A stretch of DNA of 64,000 nt from Aquila chrysaetos chrysaetos (Eukaryota; Chordata; Aves; Accipitriformes; Accipitridae): the NCBI RefSeq assembly GCF_900496995.4, contig NC_044018.1, positions 26,194,001 through 26,258,000 of the forward strand, given 5' to 3'. This document shows, one piece after another, positions 34,581 to 48,300 of this stretch. The notes under the pieces were generated by a model. That model searched no databases. It saw only the letters and a list, made by a program, of their open reading frames with translations, and was not told the origin of the DNA. A program made the translations under genes and the position numbers. Numbering within the stretch: the stretch's first letter is position 1; every line of letters begins with the position of its first letter.

Positions 34581-37500
34581 AATTGAAACGCCTGAGTCCT
34601 TTCATACTGCTGCTTTCTTATTCATGAATGAGGAAAACTGAATTGAAATCAGGTCCGTACACACTAATGGCATCAGTTTATATGGACTTCTATAGATGCT
34701 GTCTTTATCAGTTTATGTACACACTTGCATAAGCTTTTCATGGAAGCACTTAAGCTGTGGGTATATTTTGCCAAGGTTAAAGTTATCTTGTAGAAATGGC
34801 CACAAGGTGTACTTAGATACAATTGCAAAGAGGTCTTGTCATCTCTTGCACAAAAGTGTTTTGGAAACTTAGCGTATTTGTTTCATTAAAGGTTTTCCAA
34901 GGGAGACTTTTGTATTTGTCTTTTAATGAAAACATTATTTGGTTGGATTTTAGTTTTTCCTCTTCTGGAAACAGAAGACTGTTTATAAGACAGTCCAGAA
35001 GCTCAACTTCTGACCTGCTGGAGGTGGGCTGCAAAACATCCTAACTCGGGACACTACATGCTTTTCAGCCCTTTTACTTGACTATGCATTGAGCCTTTAA
35101 AGGAGAGGTAGGAGAAGACAATGTCTTAAATTTAAATTGCTTTTTTAAAGCAGGATTTATATACTGCCAGAGTAAATAGGACAGGCCATGACAGTGAGTT
35201 AATGAAAAATCATGTGTTATTCAGGAGCTCCGTCTAGCTGGGACACTTTTGTACAATAATTAAAACCGGACCTGTCATTGTGTGATACCATCTAAAGGCA
35301 TTAAGTCCTTGTGTGGGAGATAGTACTTTGGGAAGAAGCAGAAGGGAGGGAAACCAAGAATGTCATCAGTTTGATGGTGTGGTCATCTTGCAGAATAATC
35401 CATTTAAGTCTGAAGATGAGAGAAAACTTGTGCTATACTCTGATCTGCTGCTCTCTGCCTGTTTTGAAGAGGCCTAGCTCACAACCTTGAATATGAGCCT
35501 TTTGTGTTCAAAGTGAAAAAGCTATTTGGTCTTCAATAGCTGTTCTTTCAAGAGTTGGACTGCTGCAGTTTGGGGTATGAATGGGTTTGCTTTTAGAAAT
35601 GAGATACTTCTTTGCAGTTGCTTCATCTAAACCAGTTCACTTGCATGAATTGTAAGTCTGACTTTGCCTTGAAGGCATGGCTTACAAATGCAGGAACTGT
35701 TTCTATAGACTGCACTCAGTAACTGCAAGTAGGTCTTGTTTCTTCCTTTGTATTTCTGTAGCATTTGGCATCTTGGAACTCCTCCTGAAGAACAGGGTAA
35801 GGGTAAGACCATCATGAAACAAGTTGCTGTCTCTTACTCAAGACACCTTATATGTGAATTTCCTCACAATCCTATAAATTTTCAGGTAGATTACCTGACT
35901 GTAAAAGCCATTTTTAGTAGCAGTATTTTTGTAATGTAATCACCCATACATAACAGCTTGTGCAAATGCTGTATTTATAGAGGGATTTTTAAGTCAGCAG
36001 GTGTGCTACTGTGTTGTGTTTTTCTCCATGCATTATAGTTGCAGTAAAATGAATGAAAGATGGAAACAGATGTGTTGACCTGGAAACTGTGGGGAGCTTT
36101 CTCTGTCTCTGGGATCAAAAAAAGCATTGACTGGTAGGAGAGGTAGTGCAATGTCATACACATCTGTAAAGAATGCTTCTGGGAGGAGCTATTCAGGACT
36201 TAAACCTGGCTGCAAGGCCAGTGTACCACCCTTCATCCATCAAACAGCTCTGGTCATCATATAGTCGCTAATCAGTTGGTGGTGGAAGTTTTAATTCAGC
36301 TGGAGGCTTGTATCAAATGTTGTGGAGTTGTTCAAGAATTCTGGTTTTTTGCTAAATCATTTTTATTTGCTATAGTTGTTGACAGTATCCTTTTATGTAA
36401 GAAAAGACAAAGCCATAACTAAGCCTTCTGTTGGACTCTGGCATCAGAGAACACAGCTGTAACCATTTGGAGCACTACAGATGACAGGAGTGTCCCCTTG
36501 GGAGACTGCAGGATAAATAGTCGTTTTAACTAGTAGACCTGCATTGTTCATTGGAGATACCTCTTTTCCTATCCATGACACTGATGGGAGAGCTGTGTGG
36601 AGGGCAAATTTGACTTCAAGGTTAAGTGGCTTTCATTTCCTCTTCTCACTTTCTCTCACTTCAAAGTATATAGATGTGTCTCTGGTAAGAGATATGCAGA
36701 GGGTACCCATGGGATCAGATTGTTTTCCTGACAATTTCTACATTAGAAAATACTGCAGACAAGCAAATCTCTTTACAATAAAGTAGTTGGTGCTACACAC
36801 GCTTTAGGCTAGGGTTTTTCTTTCACTTCAAATGTGATGTGGTTTGTTCCTATGGACTGAGTGCCCACCTGAGACTGCAGTGTGTCAGTGGTGCTCTGGG
36901 AATGCATCTCCTGGTTCATTTGTGAGGAATCCTGTTTCTGTGGTTTGATACTGCTTCATGACACAATTCAAAGCATATGTGGAGGTAAATTCAAAGCTTA
37001 CTTCAAAAGCATACCATTTTAATCTGAACTAGAACAGTAATGTAGATGCTTCCGCATTCTCCTGCCTTCCATCCCTGTATGCAGTTACTCCAGTAAAGAG
37101 GAGTTCTTGCTAGGCATCTGACATACCTAACAATACATGGTATTGGACTATATTGACCTGTGGCAGATCACTTTTCTTCTGGTGGATGCTCGGAAAGAGT
37201 CTTGGTTGGTTTTGGTACATCCTTCGCAGGCTGGTTGCCACATCCTTCTTCCTAATATGTCCTGTGTCCTCCTGCTGTGTGTCTGACCTGTTTTGTGTTG
37301 CTGCCTACTGGCTCTGAGCAGCCTGGTGAAGAGCTGAGCCTAACTCAGGGCAGCTTGGAGCAGGAGACCTGTGATCCTTCTTGGGTAAAGTGGCTATTTT
37401 TCACAGGAAGACTAAAATTCATGAGTGCACACATTGGAGCTCCTGGTTCTCCTGCAGTATCTATGAGCCTTTCATCCCAGCAGCACAACTGCTTTTCCCT

Positions 37501-40500
37501 CCAGGTGATGAGCAAGTTCCGTGTTTGTTTCCGGCAAATTAAATAAGTAATGGGAGAAAAATACAGTCACAAAAGGAAAACCCTGCTGTTGTGGAAAAGA
37601 CCACAAATGGAGAATATTTCTTTTTTTTTTTGAACTGTCCATTTCATGCATAGAAACCACTTTCCACTTCCTGCCAATGTTTGTTTCATAGCATTCAGGA
37701 ACATTTTCCATCCTGTTAGTGGTTGAGCCCAGGAAGAAAGGTCGTCCTGACTGCTATTCCACTTGAAAAAGGATGTATGATCTTGCCATTTAAAGAGTCC
37801 CTGTGGCAGGAGGAGAAAACAGTTTTGAGGTGAAGTGTTTGTTCTTATGAGACCCTGCTCAGAAGGCATGTGAAGTTCCAGGAGCTAAGCTCTTCTTGGG
37901 GACCACGTAGGCGTTCAAATGCTAGGTTAAGTCCTGGGCCAAAGCCAGGGAGGGGTTTAGGGGTTTGGCGTGATCCTTCTGGAAGAATTTGGAGACCTCA
38001 GTGCATACTGTTGTCCGCTGTTGCTGTTCCAAGGACCAGTATTTTTGCTGCTGCTGAAGGAAGGCACAGCTGGGATCCCTGTTAGCAGGGAGGATGTTAC
38101 AGCTCTGAGCATGGTGCTGTTGACTGTCCGGTACCTGGGCATTTCTGAGGATTTCTGGTAGTCATAGGGTAATCTCAGCAGAGGGAAAAGAAATCCCCTC
38201 ACACAGTGCAAGTCTCAGACTTGCTATCTGAAAGCTCAGGAAAATGCCTGTGCCAGGATTTAGTGTGGTGAAAAAGGTTGATGGATGGATGAGTAAGAAG
38301 ACGATTTCTAGATATACTGCTTTTGAGGGGAAAAACCCCCAAACAAAACAGCACCCAACAAAACAAAAAACCAAAACAACCAGTGACGGTTGCCCGATTC
38401 TTTTCTTTGTATTATTGTCCTTCTCTGCCCTTCCTGTAAGGATGGGAGAGGTCTTTGAGTGGGTGATGGAAGGCCTTTGTTAGATAGCCTACTGTCTCCC
38501 CTTGCAGCCACCCCCGCCACTGAGCAGAGGTTTCCCTCCTCCCACAGAGCTGCCAAAGGCAGTGTCCACAGCAGAATTTATCAAGATCTTTTTCCTGCAG
38601 CTGTAACTAGTTACTGCTACCAGAGGAACAAGTCTCGTTCTCTCCAGATTCATAATGTCTTCTTGTGGCAAGCTTAATCCTACCGGGCAAGGGAGGAAGG
38701 AGGAGTAGCTTGCTCTCCTGGTTCACCATCTGTGGGAGAAATGGTCTTTTTCTTGTTTCTTTACAGGCCAACATGCTGTGGATTTTTTTTTTTTTCTTTC
38801 TCAGTAATTTCCATATGAGCAATTCTTCCCTGCAGCCCCCAAAGCATTTCCCTTCTGATCTGTTGAATCAATCAAGGAAAAAGAATGGTGATGTATCCTC
38901 ATGATCAATCAGATTTGATCCACTATAGGAGTGGGGTTCAGCATTTCTTGGTGTGATCATTTGCTTTTGGTTTTCAATGGGTCTCTGCTTTGGGTACCAT
39001 TGTTTAGCACTGAAAGTCTTCAGGAAGTTGGTGGAATCGCTCTCTGCTGTTGTGCTGCTTGGCATGAGAATGGGAATAGATCATTCTTCCTCCTGCTTAA
39101 TGGAAGTGAGGTGGAGTAGAGAGAGGTATATTATCCTCTTCTCTCTTACAGTTGCTAGTAAACATTTTTTTAATGTGCTTTTTAAATTTTGTTTTGTACA
39201 CTTGTTGCATCCTTACACAACTATTGGATCTTCTTCCTCTCAACTTCTTCATAAAGCTGAACTACATTTTATTCTGTGGTACAGTCATTTCCTTTGGTTA
39301 CATGTCTTGGGTTGTTTTTAAAACTTCAACCTTAATCTTTAGCAAAAAGGGGGCTCTGTGACTACACACACTTTAGAGACAGAATTGCAGGCTTTTCAGA
39401 AAACAAACATAATTTGTGGAGAGTTGGGATCCAAAACAACAAAAAAGCAGATGAAAAACAAGCATTTCCAAATGTGCAAAGGAATGTACTAATCCCAGAA
39501 GACTTGAGAAAACTGTTTCTGCAGCTGGACGTACAAAGTCCAAGTCTCTCCTGGCCTAGAACCATAAAGATAAGGAGAAGCTGTGGATGGAGCATCCTGG
39601 AATCTGAGGTCTAACGGTCCTGTGCATTTAACCCTCTTCAACTTCCTCACCAATGTGGCCCTAGACAAAAATGAGCTTGCAATTGCCAGGATTGTAGAAT
39701 TAAATATAGGATGAGGCTGTTGTAGTTTTCCAGAAATGAAGCATCAAATATTCAGGAAATTACCAAATATTTTAAGGCATAGAAAATTAGTTTCAGGATC
39801 CAAGTGCCTCAGATTCAGAAGAAGAAACTATTCAGGTCAAGATAGTGCAGAAGGTTGGGGCGGTTGGGTTCCCCCCCACCCTCAAATTGCAAGACTAAAA
39901 TCCCTGCTTTAAATGTGAAACTACAAAGTCACAAATGTCGTGTTTGTAGTTTAAGCCCTAAATGGCTTGCTTACTGTGGGAAGTGCCAGTGGAAGCCTTC
40001 AGCAGCGTATGTTTCGTGAACTCTGTTTACAGAGAAGTTGCTGCTGCTTAACCCTGGTGACAGACCTAAAAATGGCACTTGCTCATGGAGAGGGCTGAAC
40101 AGCTCTGGAAAATCTTACGTAGCTGTCCTCCTACAGAACTGCAAGTGGGTATGCAAGCAGTAGACAAAGCTCTTTACCACTTCTTCAGGCCATATCCCTT
40201 AGTGTTTATGAAATTGTTGAGGCTGCAGAAGAAGGGGTGCTGCTTGCTGAAGCCTGCAGAAGCAGGAAAATAAGCTGCTCAGGCAGAAACGAAGAGGAGC
40301 GAGCTGCTGCTTGCCTCTGGAAGAAGGAAGGAGTCTACCCTGCAGAAGGGGAGAAAGCTGCTGAGACCTGACTGGGAAGCAGTATTCCCTCTTTTCAAGA
40401 TGCTGACCTCTCTGAGAGGAAAAAGTTGAAGCCCTTGTCCTCCTGCCACCTTGCTCCACATATGTCTTAAGTTTCTTTCACCAGACCAGGCACTTTCCCT

Positions 40501-43500
40501 ACTTACAGCTCTTCACAATGCTCGAGGAGTTCTCAGCTAGTCTCACACAGGTGTGCTGTAGCCAGCTCTCTGCAAAACACATTTTCCCACAATTACCTGT
40601 GTTGATGTGCTTTTCAATGCTTTCAGACCTTTCAACCTGAAAGTTGGATAATTAGTCTGTCTGAAATTTAGATAAGCACTAAAGTGGCGCATTAAAGTGT
40701 GACTTTTCAGAGCATTAGCATCATGCTGCAGTGGTGTTGACAGCGGAGTTCTGGGCTTAGGCATTTAGAAAAGCACAGAGAGAATGAAATGTTGTAGAGA
40801 AGTCCCAAAGGCCTATGCACAAAGCAGCTTCTCCAGGTTTCCAGAAAGCCTGAGACCTGAGTTTGCTTCTGCAGCTGAGGGATGAACACCACAGACCGTG
40901 AGCAGAGGTACTGATCTCTCTCTCCCTTTATAGGGAAGGAGAAAAATACTCCATGTGGCTCTGAAAATGCAAAATCAATGTATCGGGGACCTCATGATAA
41001 CAAGGAGCTTTCTGCCCTGTGCCACAAGGTTTTGTTGTGATCTGGATGTTGATCACCAGCCCATTAATGAATTGGCATTGTTTCAAATTCCTTTCTTTGG
41101 TAAGGGGGCATTGCACCACGAGGAGGCTGACAGCTACAATAGTAGCAAAAATCATTCACTGCTTTAAGAAGGGGAGAAACACGTGAGGAAATAAGCCTCA
41201 TGTTGCCTCTTGGACTTCTCCATCTACTCTTCTCTTTGGGCCTAATGAACCAGGGAAATGTATATTTTCTGAAACCTATTTTCCCAGTGACTATTTGGAG
41301 AACACATGCTTTTAGAAGAGGTGGAAACTGGAAATGTCAAGACATTGCTTTATTCCAGAAGTCCTAATAAGTTCTTGATGGTCCTTAGAAAATGTTAAAA
41401 TTTAACTTTCTTAGAAAGATACTGGTCCCTAAGAAGGGAAATGTCCCCAGTCTCTACTGAATGCCTTTTCCAGAAGTTTCCTGATCTGGAGAGCTGCAGT
41501 AAACTGTACCTGTGTTTCCTCTGCTGTTTGGTACATTTTTCATTACTGAGGGCTCAGATCTCTTTGGCCTGCCTAACGAGAGAGGCTTAGGGGAGAGTTT
41601 CCTCAAGAAAACCTTGGAGTGGATCTACTATGAAGTTATTTAATCATTCAGTGTTATCAAAACTTTCAACACTAAGATGACAGCATATCTTGATTCTCTA
41701 TAATCTGCATCAAGAGCTTTGTGGAAGAACTCATGCATAATGTATGAAGCATTTGTCTCGGTTGTTTGAGTAAGACTGAGCCATATTTTGCATATAAGTC
41801 AGAGTTAAACATTGAAAACACAGTATAATTTTCTCAAAATTATGGCACTTAGAGCACATAAAGGATTTTTCTGAGGATTTAGGGAAGAACCAAGGATGTG
41901 ACAGACCATGGTTTTGGTGCTGCTCTGACTAGCACAGTGGTTTACATTCTTCTTGGTTCTCAGTACTTAAAACCCACTGAGGTCCTGAGCTTGTAGGGGA
42001 CAAGACAACCATTCTCCCTACCAATATTTTTCTCCTTGCTCTGGAACAGGAAGCTTCATCTCCTATCCATCATTTCTAATAATCTGTTGAATTATATTGA
42101 AAATAGTACCTCTCTTCTGGGGATGAATTGCTATAATTCTCAAAGAGTGACAGTTTCCGATGGCACTGGTGTTTCCATAGGAGAGAAGATGCTTTTGCTT
42201 GGGTGCTGACCTTCCTCCTGGATGCCCATCCATTATTCCCTGCCTCCTCCCGGTAGTGCCTGCCTCCCACCTCGCTGTAGCTACCAGCGTGCCGCTGCCG
42301 GGGAAAGGGGGGGCTCTCGCCTACAGGGAGACAGCAGTGGGCTACCTTTTCCTTCCTATGCTCTGAGGTACGTCTTGCTTACCGAAGTTTAAAGGTTATT
42401 CGGCTTTTTTACGGTGGTTATGCTGCGGTTTCCAGGCAACGGAATTTGGCAAGGATTTCAAGAGCAGAAGGACAACGGTGTCACCATGAGAGCGCAGTCC
42501 TGAGGGGAGTGAGGAGTCGGGTGGGTGCTGTGCATCACAGCTCCTGCCCCTCTGGAAGCGCGGCTCCCGTCCCTGCTCATCCGTCCTTCCCGGCGGCTGC
42601 TCTGTGGCCCAGGAGGGGTTGTGACAGAGGGCTTCAAGCGCTGCAAGAAGTGGCTGTGAGAACTAGGTCCCGTTTCCTTCCGACTCTGTAACTTCCTCGG
42701 GCAATCATGAAAATTATGGTCTGGCTCATTTCCTTTTAACAACCCCTTTCCGAGGATGCTGGCATGCAGCTTAGAGGGTTTTTTTTTCCCTCAAGATAGA
42801 TGCCAAGCCACAAGCATGGGCAATCTTAAAAATCAGAGAAACACCAGGCTAATCCCCAACTGTGAGATTAAAAATTATACACTGTTTTTTCGGTCTGTCA
42901 TCCAAAAAGCTAATGTAGCTGTTCACCTTGCCAGCTCTCCCCATAACGTTGAGTAAGGCGATTTTGGTTCTACCTCTTTACTGCCCGAAGTCCGCTGGTG
43001 TTACCAGCCTCTCCTCAGAAATGAAAGGCTCGTTAACCCACGCCGTGTCCTTACCCCTACCCCGGCACCTCTTCTGACCACTCAGCTCTTGCAGTCTGTC
43101 TGTCCGTCCTTTTTATCATCACCCTTCCTCCTCTGGCTTCTGATGCAATATGGCAACACAGTGCCACATGAAGGAACATCTCTGTGAGATGCCCTAGTGT
43201 ATATTCTGCCTTTTTTTGTGTTGCGTGCACACGCTTTTCTTTTTCTCTCTCGTTTTCAGGGGTGTCACCTTAGTTCCCGCACAGAAAGCATTCCCTATTC
43301 CCCATCATGGATAATTTTATAAATGTATTTCCAGTGGCTTTTTTCTTTTTCGGAGCACTCCTACAGGAAGTTAAAGCTTCCTAGTTTCAGAGACACAGCT
43401 GTTCCCTGCTAATGTATCCCAAAATAATCAGGATGCTGTCGACGTGCTCAAAAATGAGGATATGTTTGCTCTCTTCAAGTGTTTGTTTCATACTTTTTGG

Positions 43501-45325
43501 TCTGCTAAATTTGTTTTCTTCACACTTTGACTTGCTGATTTGTCGCTAAGTGTGAACTAGGTGCTTGTGTTCCTGAAAGCAGATGCTTCAAATTCAGGTT
43601 TAGAAAGTCCAGTTTTGATGCCTGTGTTTGAAAATGGGACTTTTCAAAAAATGGAGCTTTCTTCCTACCCAAAACCTGACTTGCTCTCGGGTATTGCTCA
43701 TCCGCAGCTCTGCTTACAGCCTCGCATGATGCGTGGGCTGTGCCTGTTTTGAAGCAAGTAGATAAACACGCTGCCCTCTGCTCACCTAACTCTGGCTCAG
43801 ATGCCTTTTGGCAGCTTCTTAAAAAAGACTGTTGTTTTGGTTTGGTTTTTTTCTTGTCACAGAGGAAAAACTGTGCTATTTTATCCAGTGGAGACAAGAT
43901 ACTCTGGAGCAGCAGTAGCTATGCTGATTTCCATACAAGACCGCACATGGCTCAGTTGTTTGGAGGTCTGGTGGCCTCAGTGTAGCAGCCTACAAAAACC
44001 AAAGATCAACGTCTGAGCTTGCACCTTTAATCAGATGTCACTTCTTCTCCCTATGAAATAAGAGGAAGATTTGCTAGAGGGAAGACTTCCCCAAGTGCCT
44101 TCCAAGAGCTCCATCGTTTTACAACTGGGCTACGTAAAATACGTCCCCTTGTCACATCGGCTGCTGCGGTACAGCCCGGTGGCTGGCAGCGCGGCCGCGA
44201 CAGGCAGCAAACCTCCAAATTTCATTCGGGGTGTGCTGCTAATGGCCTGCCACTTCCCGGTAAGGAAAATGAAGCGCAAAAGGTTGGAGGAGAGTGACAT
44301 TGCTTTCAAGTCATGCCGCAGAGCATTTGTGGACAGACTAGGAGGCTCGCTGCTTCTCTTCGTGGGGAGCCCCATCAGCTCTTTATAGTCATCCTCTTTT
44401 TACCTGCTCTAAATAGCAAATATCTAAAAATCTCTTGCTTGCATGAGACAACGCTTATGGAAAAATAGGTGTTTCAGAAAGTTAGAGAAACCTGATGCTA
44501 CCAGGATACAGAGGTGGTAATGGTTACTTTATGGGAATGTTAATAGGAGTTACCCACTGAAATCCCCCGGCCTTTGACTGAAGAATAAATCTGAGCAGAG
44601 ATGTTGACTCTTTAACATTGCAGTGGATGGGGTGGGGGAGGGCACGCCAGATTGAACTCAGAAAAACTAATTTTCCATTGGTTGGATAATCCCTTCAAAA
44701 TCTGTTTTCCGAGCATCAGGGCGAGATCCTATCTCTTTATTAATGCCTGCACAGCGCCTGTGTTTGAGCAGAATGGGTATCAGCGGACGAGTAGCCATGG
44801 CAAATGCAAAGGATGTTTCCATACCCGGTCAGCAGTCGATAGCTGTGAAGCTGAACCATTTAAATCTGTGCTAATATTCAGCACTTGGGATTTATTCTAG
44901 AAAATTTATGCTGCAACTCAAGAAATACCAGAATGGCAGTATGCATTCAGACCGTCAGATGAATTGCTCCGTTTGCAATATTCACAGTCCATTAAGCCCA
45001 ATAAAAAAATCCACTATCACCAAACTGGAAAAACAAAGCTCTGTGCTATATATCTGTTATTTTTCAGTATGGTAGGCATAGCTGTGTTCAGTAGGACTTC
45101 AAAACTGCAAGCGACTTTGGTGAAAGTATAGGTGAATCTCTTCAAAACACAGTATACGTTGCCTCACTATTTTCAAACCCCAGCAGGGAACAGCCAGCAA
45201 TTCTCTGCCTTGTATTTTCAGTCTTATTACAGACAGCTGGGTTTGATCCGGATCACTGGCTCAGGCTGACGCAGAGAAAGTGATGATGTTGTAGCATCTA
45301 GTTTGTTGAAAAGGGAGAATATGGA
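34581..45325. other. Intergenic region, left part, no gene seen
   Basis: No open frame here resembles a protein family or forms a spliceable chain that I could recognise. The sequence is AT-rich, with a GC-richer pocket at about 42240-42700 holding an RFX X-box-like site (GTTTCCAGGCAAC, 42428-42440). No clear transposon was recognised. Distal regulatory elements or a non-coding RNA could be present but are not visible by eye. Confidence 0.5.
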
Positions 45326-45360
45326 TTTATCTATCTATCTATCTATTTATTTATTTATTA
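45326..45360 (+). repeat. (CTAT)n/(TTTA)n compound microsatellite
   Basis: Tandem CTAT units pass into tandem TTTA units over about 35 bp. A simple tetranucleotide repeat with no gene nearby. Confidence 0.9.
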
Positions 45361-48300
45361 ATCTGCAGAGGATGAGGCATGGGTAGTACATAAGTTTTTG
45401 AATGTTTTTAATGGAAAACAACAGTTTTGATGCCATACAGAACAGAGGGAGGGGATTTAGTCACCTCCACAGACATCTGAGGTTGATTCTACTGTCAATA
45501 ACAGCTATGTAAATTTTGTACTATTGGAAAAACCAAAATACCTATTTGATGTTGTTTTTCTTACTTACAGTACTTATGCACACAATTTTTTCCCCTCTTA
45601 CACTTGAAGTAGAAGGGAGGAGAATGTTTTTGCCTTTATGCCTCACAGCTGAAAACAGGCATTTGAAAGCAAATTAGACACATGAGAGAGAGCTAATGTG
45701 GTTGTTTTGTCATTTTCAGCCTGTGTACAGTGGGGTTTCTGTCTTTGATGGACTGGTGAAAAGAATGGCAGGATGAATCGCTTGTCGCCATATAATCTGT
45801 CAATATATAATTTGTCAACATATAATCTGAGGCAGCCTCTGGAGAAGTAAGTACATGCTTTGTGGTTGCATTCATAATGAATTCAATGAAATGCTGCAGA
45901 TACCTTGTATAAAGACAGGACAATCTAGCCGTAAGACTAAGCTAATTGAAAAGATCTTTCTAATTTCAGGATGAAATTCTTGTGAGCTGGTAGGGGCTCT
46001 ACGTCAAAAACACATCACAGAAAGAAAAGATCCCTGAAGCTCCCGGTATTGATGATAATCAGTTGCTTTGCCAATTCTCTTGCGTTACAGCACAGGTTGC
46101 AACACCTCTCGGAGCTCCAAGCCACTTTTCCCCACCTGTCCCTGCCTGCTGTCTGTAATTCAGCTGCTCCTCATGAGCTTCTCTATGAAGTTTATGTAAT
46201 TAAAATTACCTTTGTGGAGGAAGAAAGAGGAAAGTCAGGTAATTCAGTGTGACTGGGAACCTTGACTCGACTTTGCTTAGTGCACTGGTTTAAGCATCTG
46301 TTCTCAAAACAACGTAACTTTTACCAATAAATAAAATCAGATAAGTAGCTGAGTATGACACTAAGGGTCCAGAAAAGATATAAGATATTAGAGAGGCAGA
46401 GAACACCAAGAGTGATGAGGGGAAAAAATAACCTGAATTTCTCATCCTCTTTGCTTCCACACTACAACATGTGAAAGACAGCATGAGTTTATATGCTGTT
46501 AGACAGCACGCATGGCCACCCCAAATACTGCCTATCATACAGGAACTTTTAATATAAGGGTGGAGAAATCCATGATGGGATTCTCATTCTGCTCTTCATA
46601 AGCCCCAAGCTAGAGAAGAAAAATGTGCTGTAGTCCTGGAAGAGTCAGTCCTTGAAATCTACAGCTCTCCTTCAAAGAGAGTAAGTTCCTGGGACTGCCC
46701 AGCATGCTCTTCACTCACCAATTGTTTTTTTTTTTTTATAGGAGCTCCAAATATGGTTCCCAGATGACAAAGCTGTAAATTCTTTAAGTCTAAGATACAG
46801 CAATGTGAGCTGATCAAAACTGGCATTGCCACAGTCTCTCTCTCCTTTCTTGCTGTATGTTCCTGGCCCCTTCTTTGCACCCAGCTGGGTGTTTTTCTGA
46901 ATTAGCAGTGAGCCAAATTGGTAAAAATAGACTCCCAAACTGCTGACCAAACATTTCCACCTCCTTTCTTGGATCAGATCAAATGCTCATGTACATGCTA
47001 TATTGATTCAGCATTCAAAGCCAATGAAATAAAAAACTTGTCTTTTTGTATTTTTCATAGCGGTTTGGTTTCCCACCGTATCAGCAAGCTTGATCTTACC
47101 CCACTGCTGCAACCAATGCACAGGAGAGCTTGGGGAAGGGGAGATGAAGGAGAAGAGCACTTTTTTCAGCAGAAGAGCATTTTTTTTCAGCAGAAGCTTG
47201 CAATTGGAGAGGTTTAGGCTGAAGAGTGGCTTAGGATGGCCAAAAGTGACCTGAAGCCCTCTGAGATGTGGTCCAGCCTGTGCTCGGCTGCAAGACTACT
47301 GGCAAAGCAAGAGAGAATTGTCTTGCCAGGGAGTTTCAGGGCTACAACCTCTCCTTTGCTGATCACAAGGGCATTGGGTTTGGTTTCTGACATGGTAGTA
47401 TAAGCCTAACTTAACTGACTGTCTTGTGGTTTAAGCTTAAACTGACAGTGTAGCCTCAGAGTCTAAAAACATGCAACTGATGAAAATGGTATTGAATTGG
47501 TATTTGTCCCGTGGAATTGGGAACTGAAGCGGTTCAGGGAGCAGATACAGCTAATGATGGCTGGGTTAGTTCCCAATGGAATTGGCTTGCCTGAACTGGC
47601 TATAATGTGCCTGCACGAGCGTTCGTGCTGGCTGGCAGGAGAAAGAGCCACGGATGGGGAGGACAAGACTGCAGCGGCCTAGATTTAGGCTTAAACAGCC
47701 CAGATTTAGGCTTAAACTGCAATGACATTTCATATCCAGAGTGAGCTGAGGAGCAGGTTACGTCTGCCCAGGTGTGGAGCCTTAATGACTGCAATTATAG
47801 TCAGCCGAGATAGGAAAGAGCAGTGGGAGCAGAAGGTGGAGACCACACAAGTCTCTGCCCTGGGACCCGCACCGTGCACTCCATGCTGAAAAGGACTGAT
47901 GGGAGATGGGAGAAGGTCCGGGGTGCTCTTATTCCCACTGTTTTCAGTACTTGACTTTGCTGGTTCAGAGCTATGAATTGTATGAAATCTTCCAGGGATT
48001 ACACTGGGGTGTGTAGATACAATCCTAAGCGACATTAGTTCAAATCAACTTTTGAGGAAGGGAAGGGTTTCTCTACTCACCGGCCTTACCCAGCTCATCT
48101 TGGAAACTCAGCACAACTCTCAGCTCCCAAAATCAGCGCCTAATGTTGGGTGAGATGTTACTTACTGCAGGCAGTGATATTGTATGGCTAACTCCCCAGG
48201 GGAAATCATGGCCTGTAAATGTGCAAAAGCTCCAGTGGCCCATTTCCTCTAGATGTAACTCTGATTTTTACATATTTTCATTCTTTTTCTGCTATGGTTT

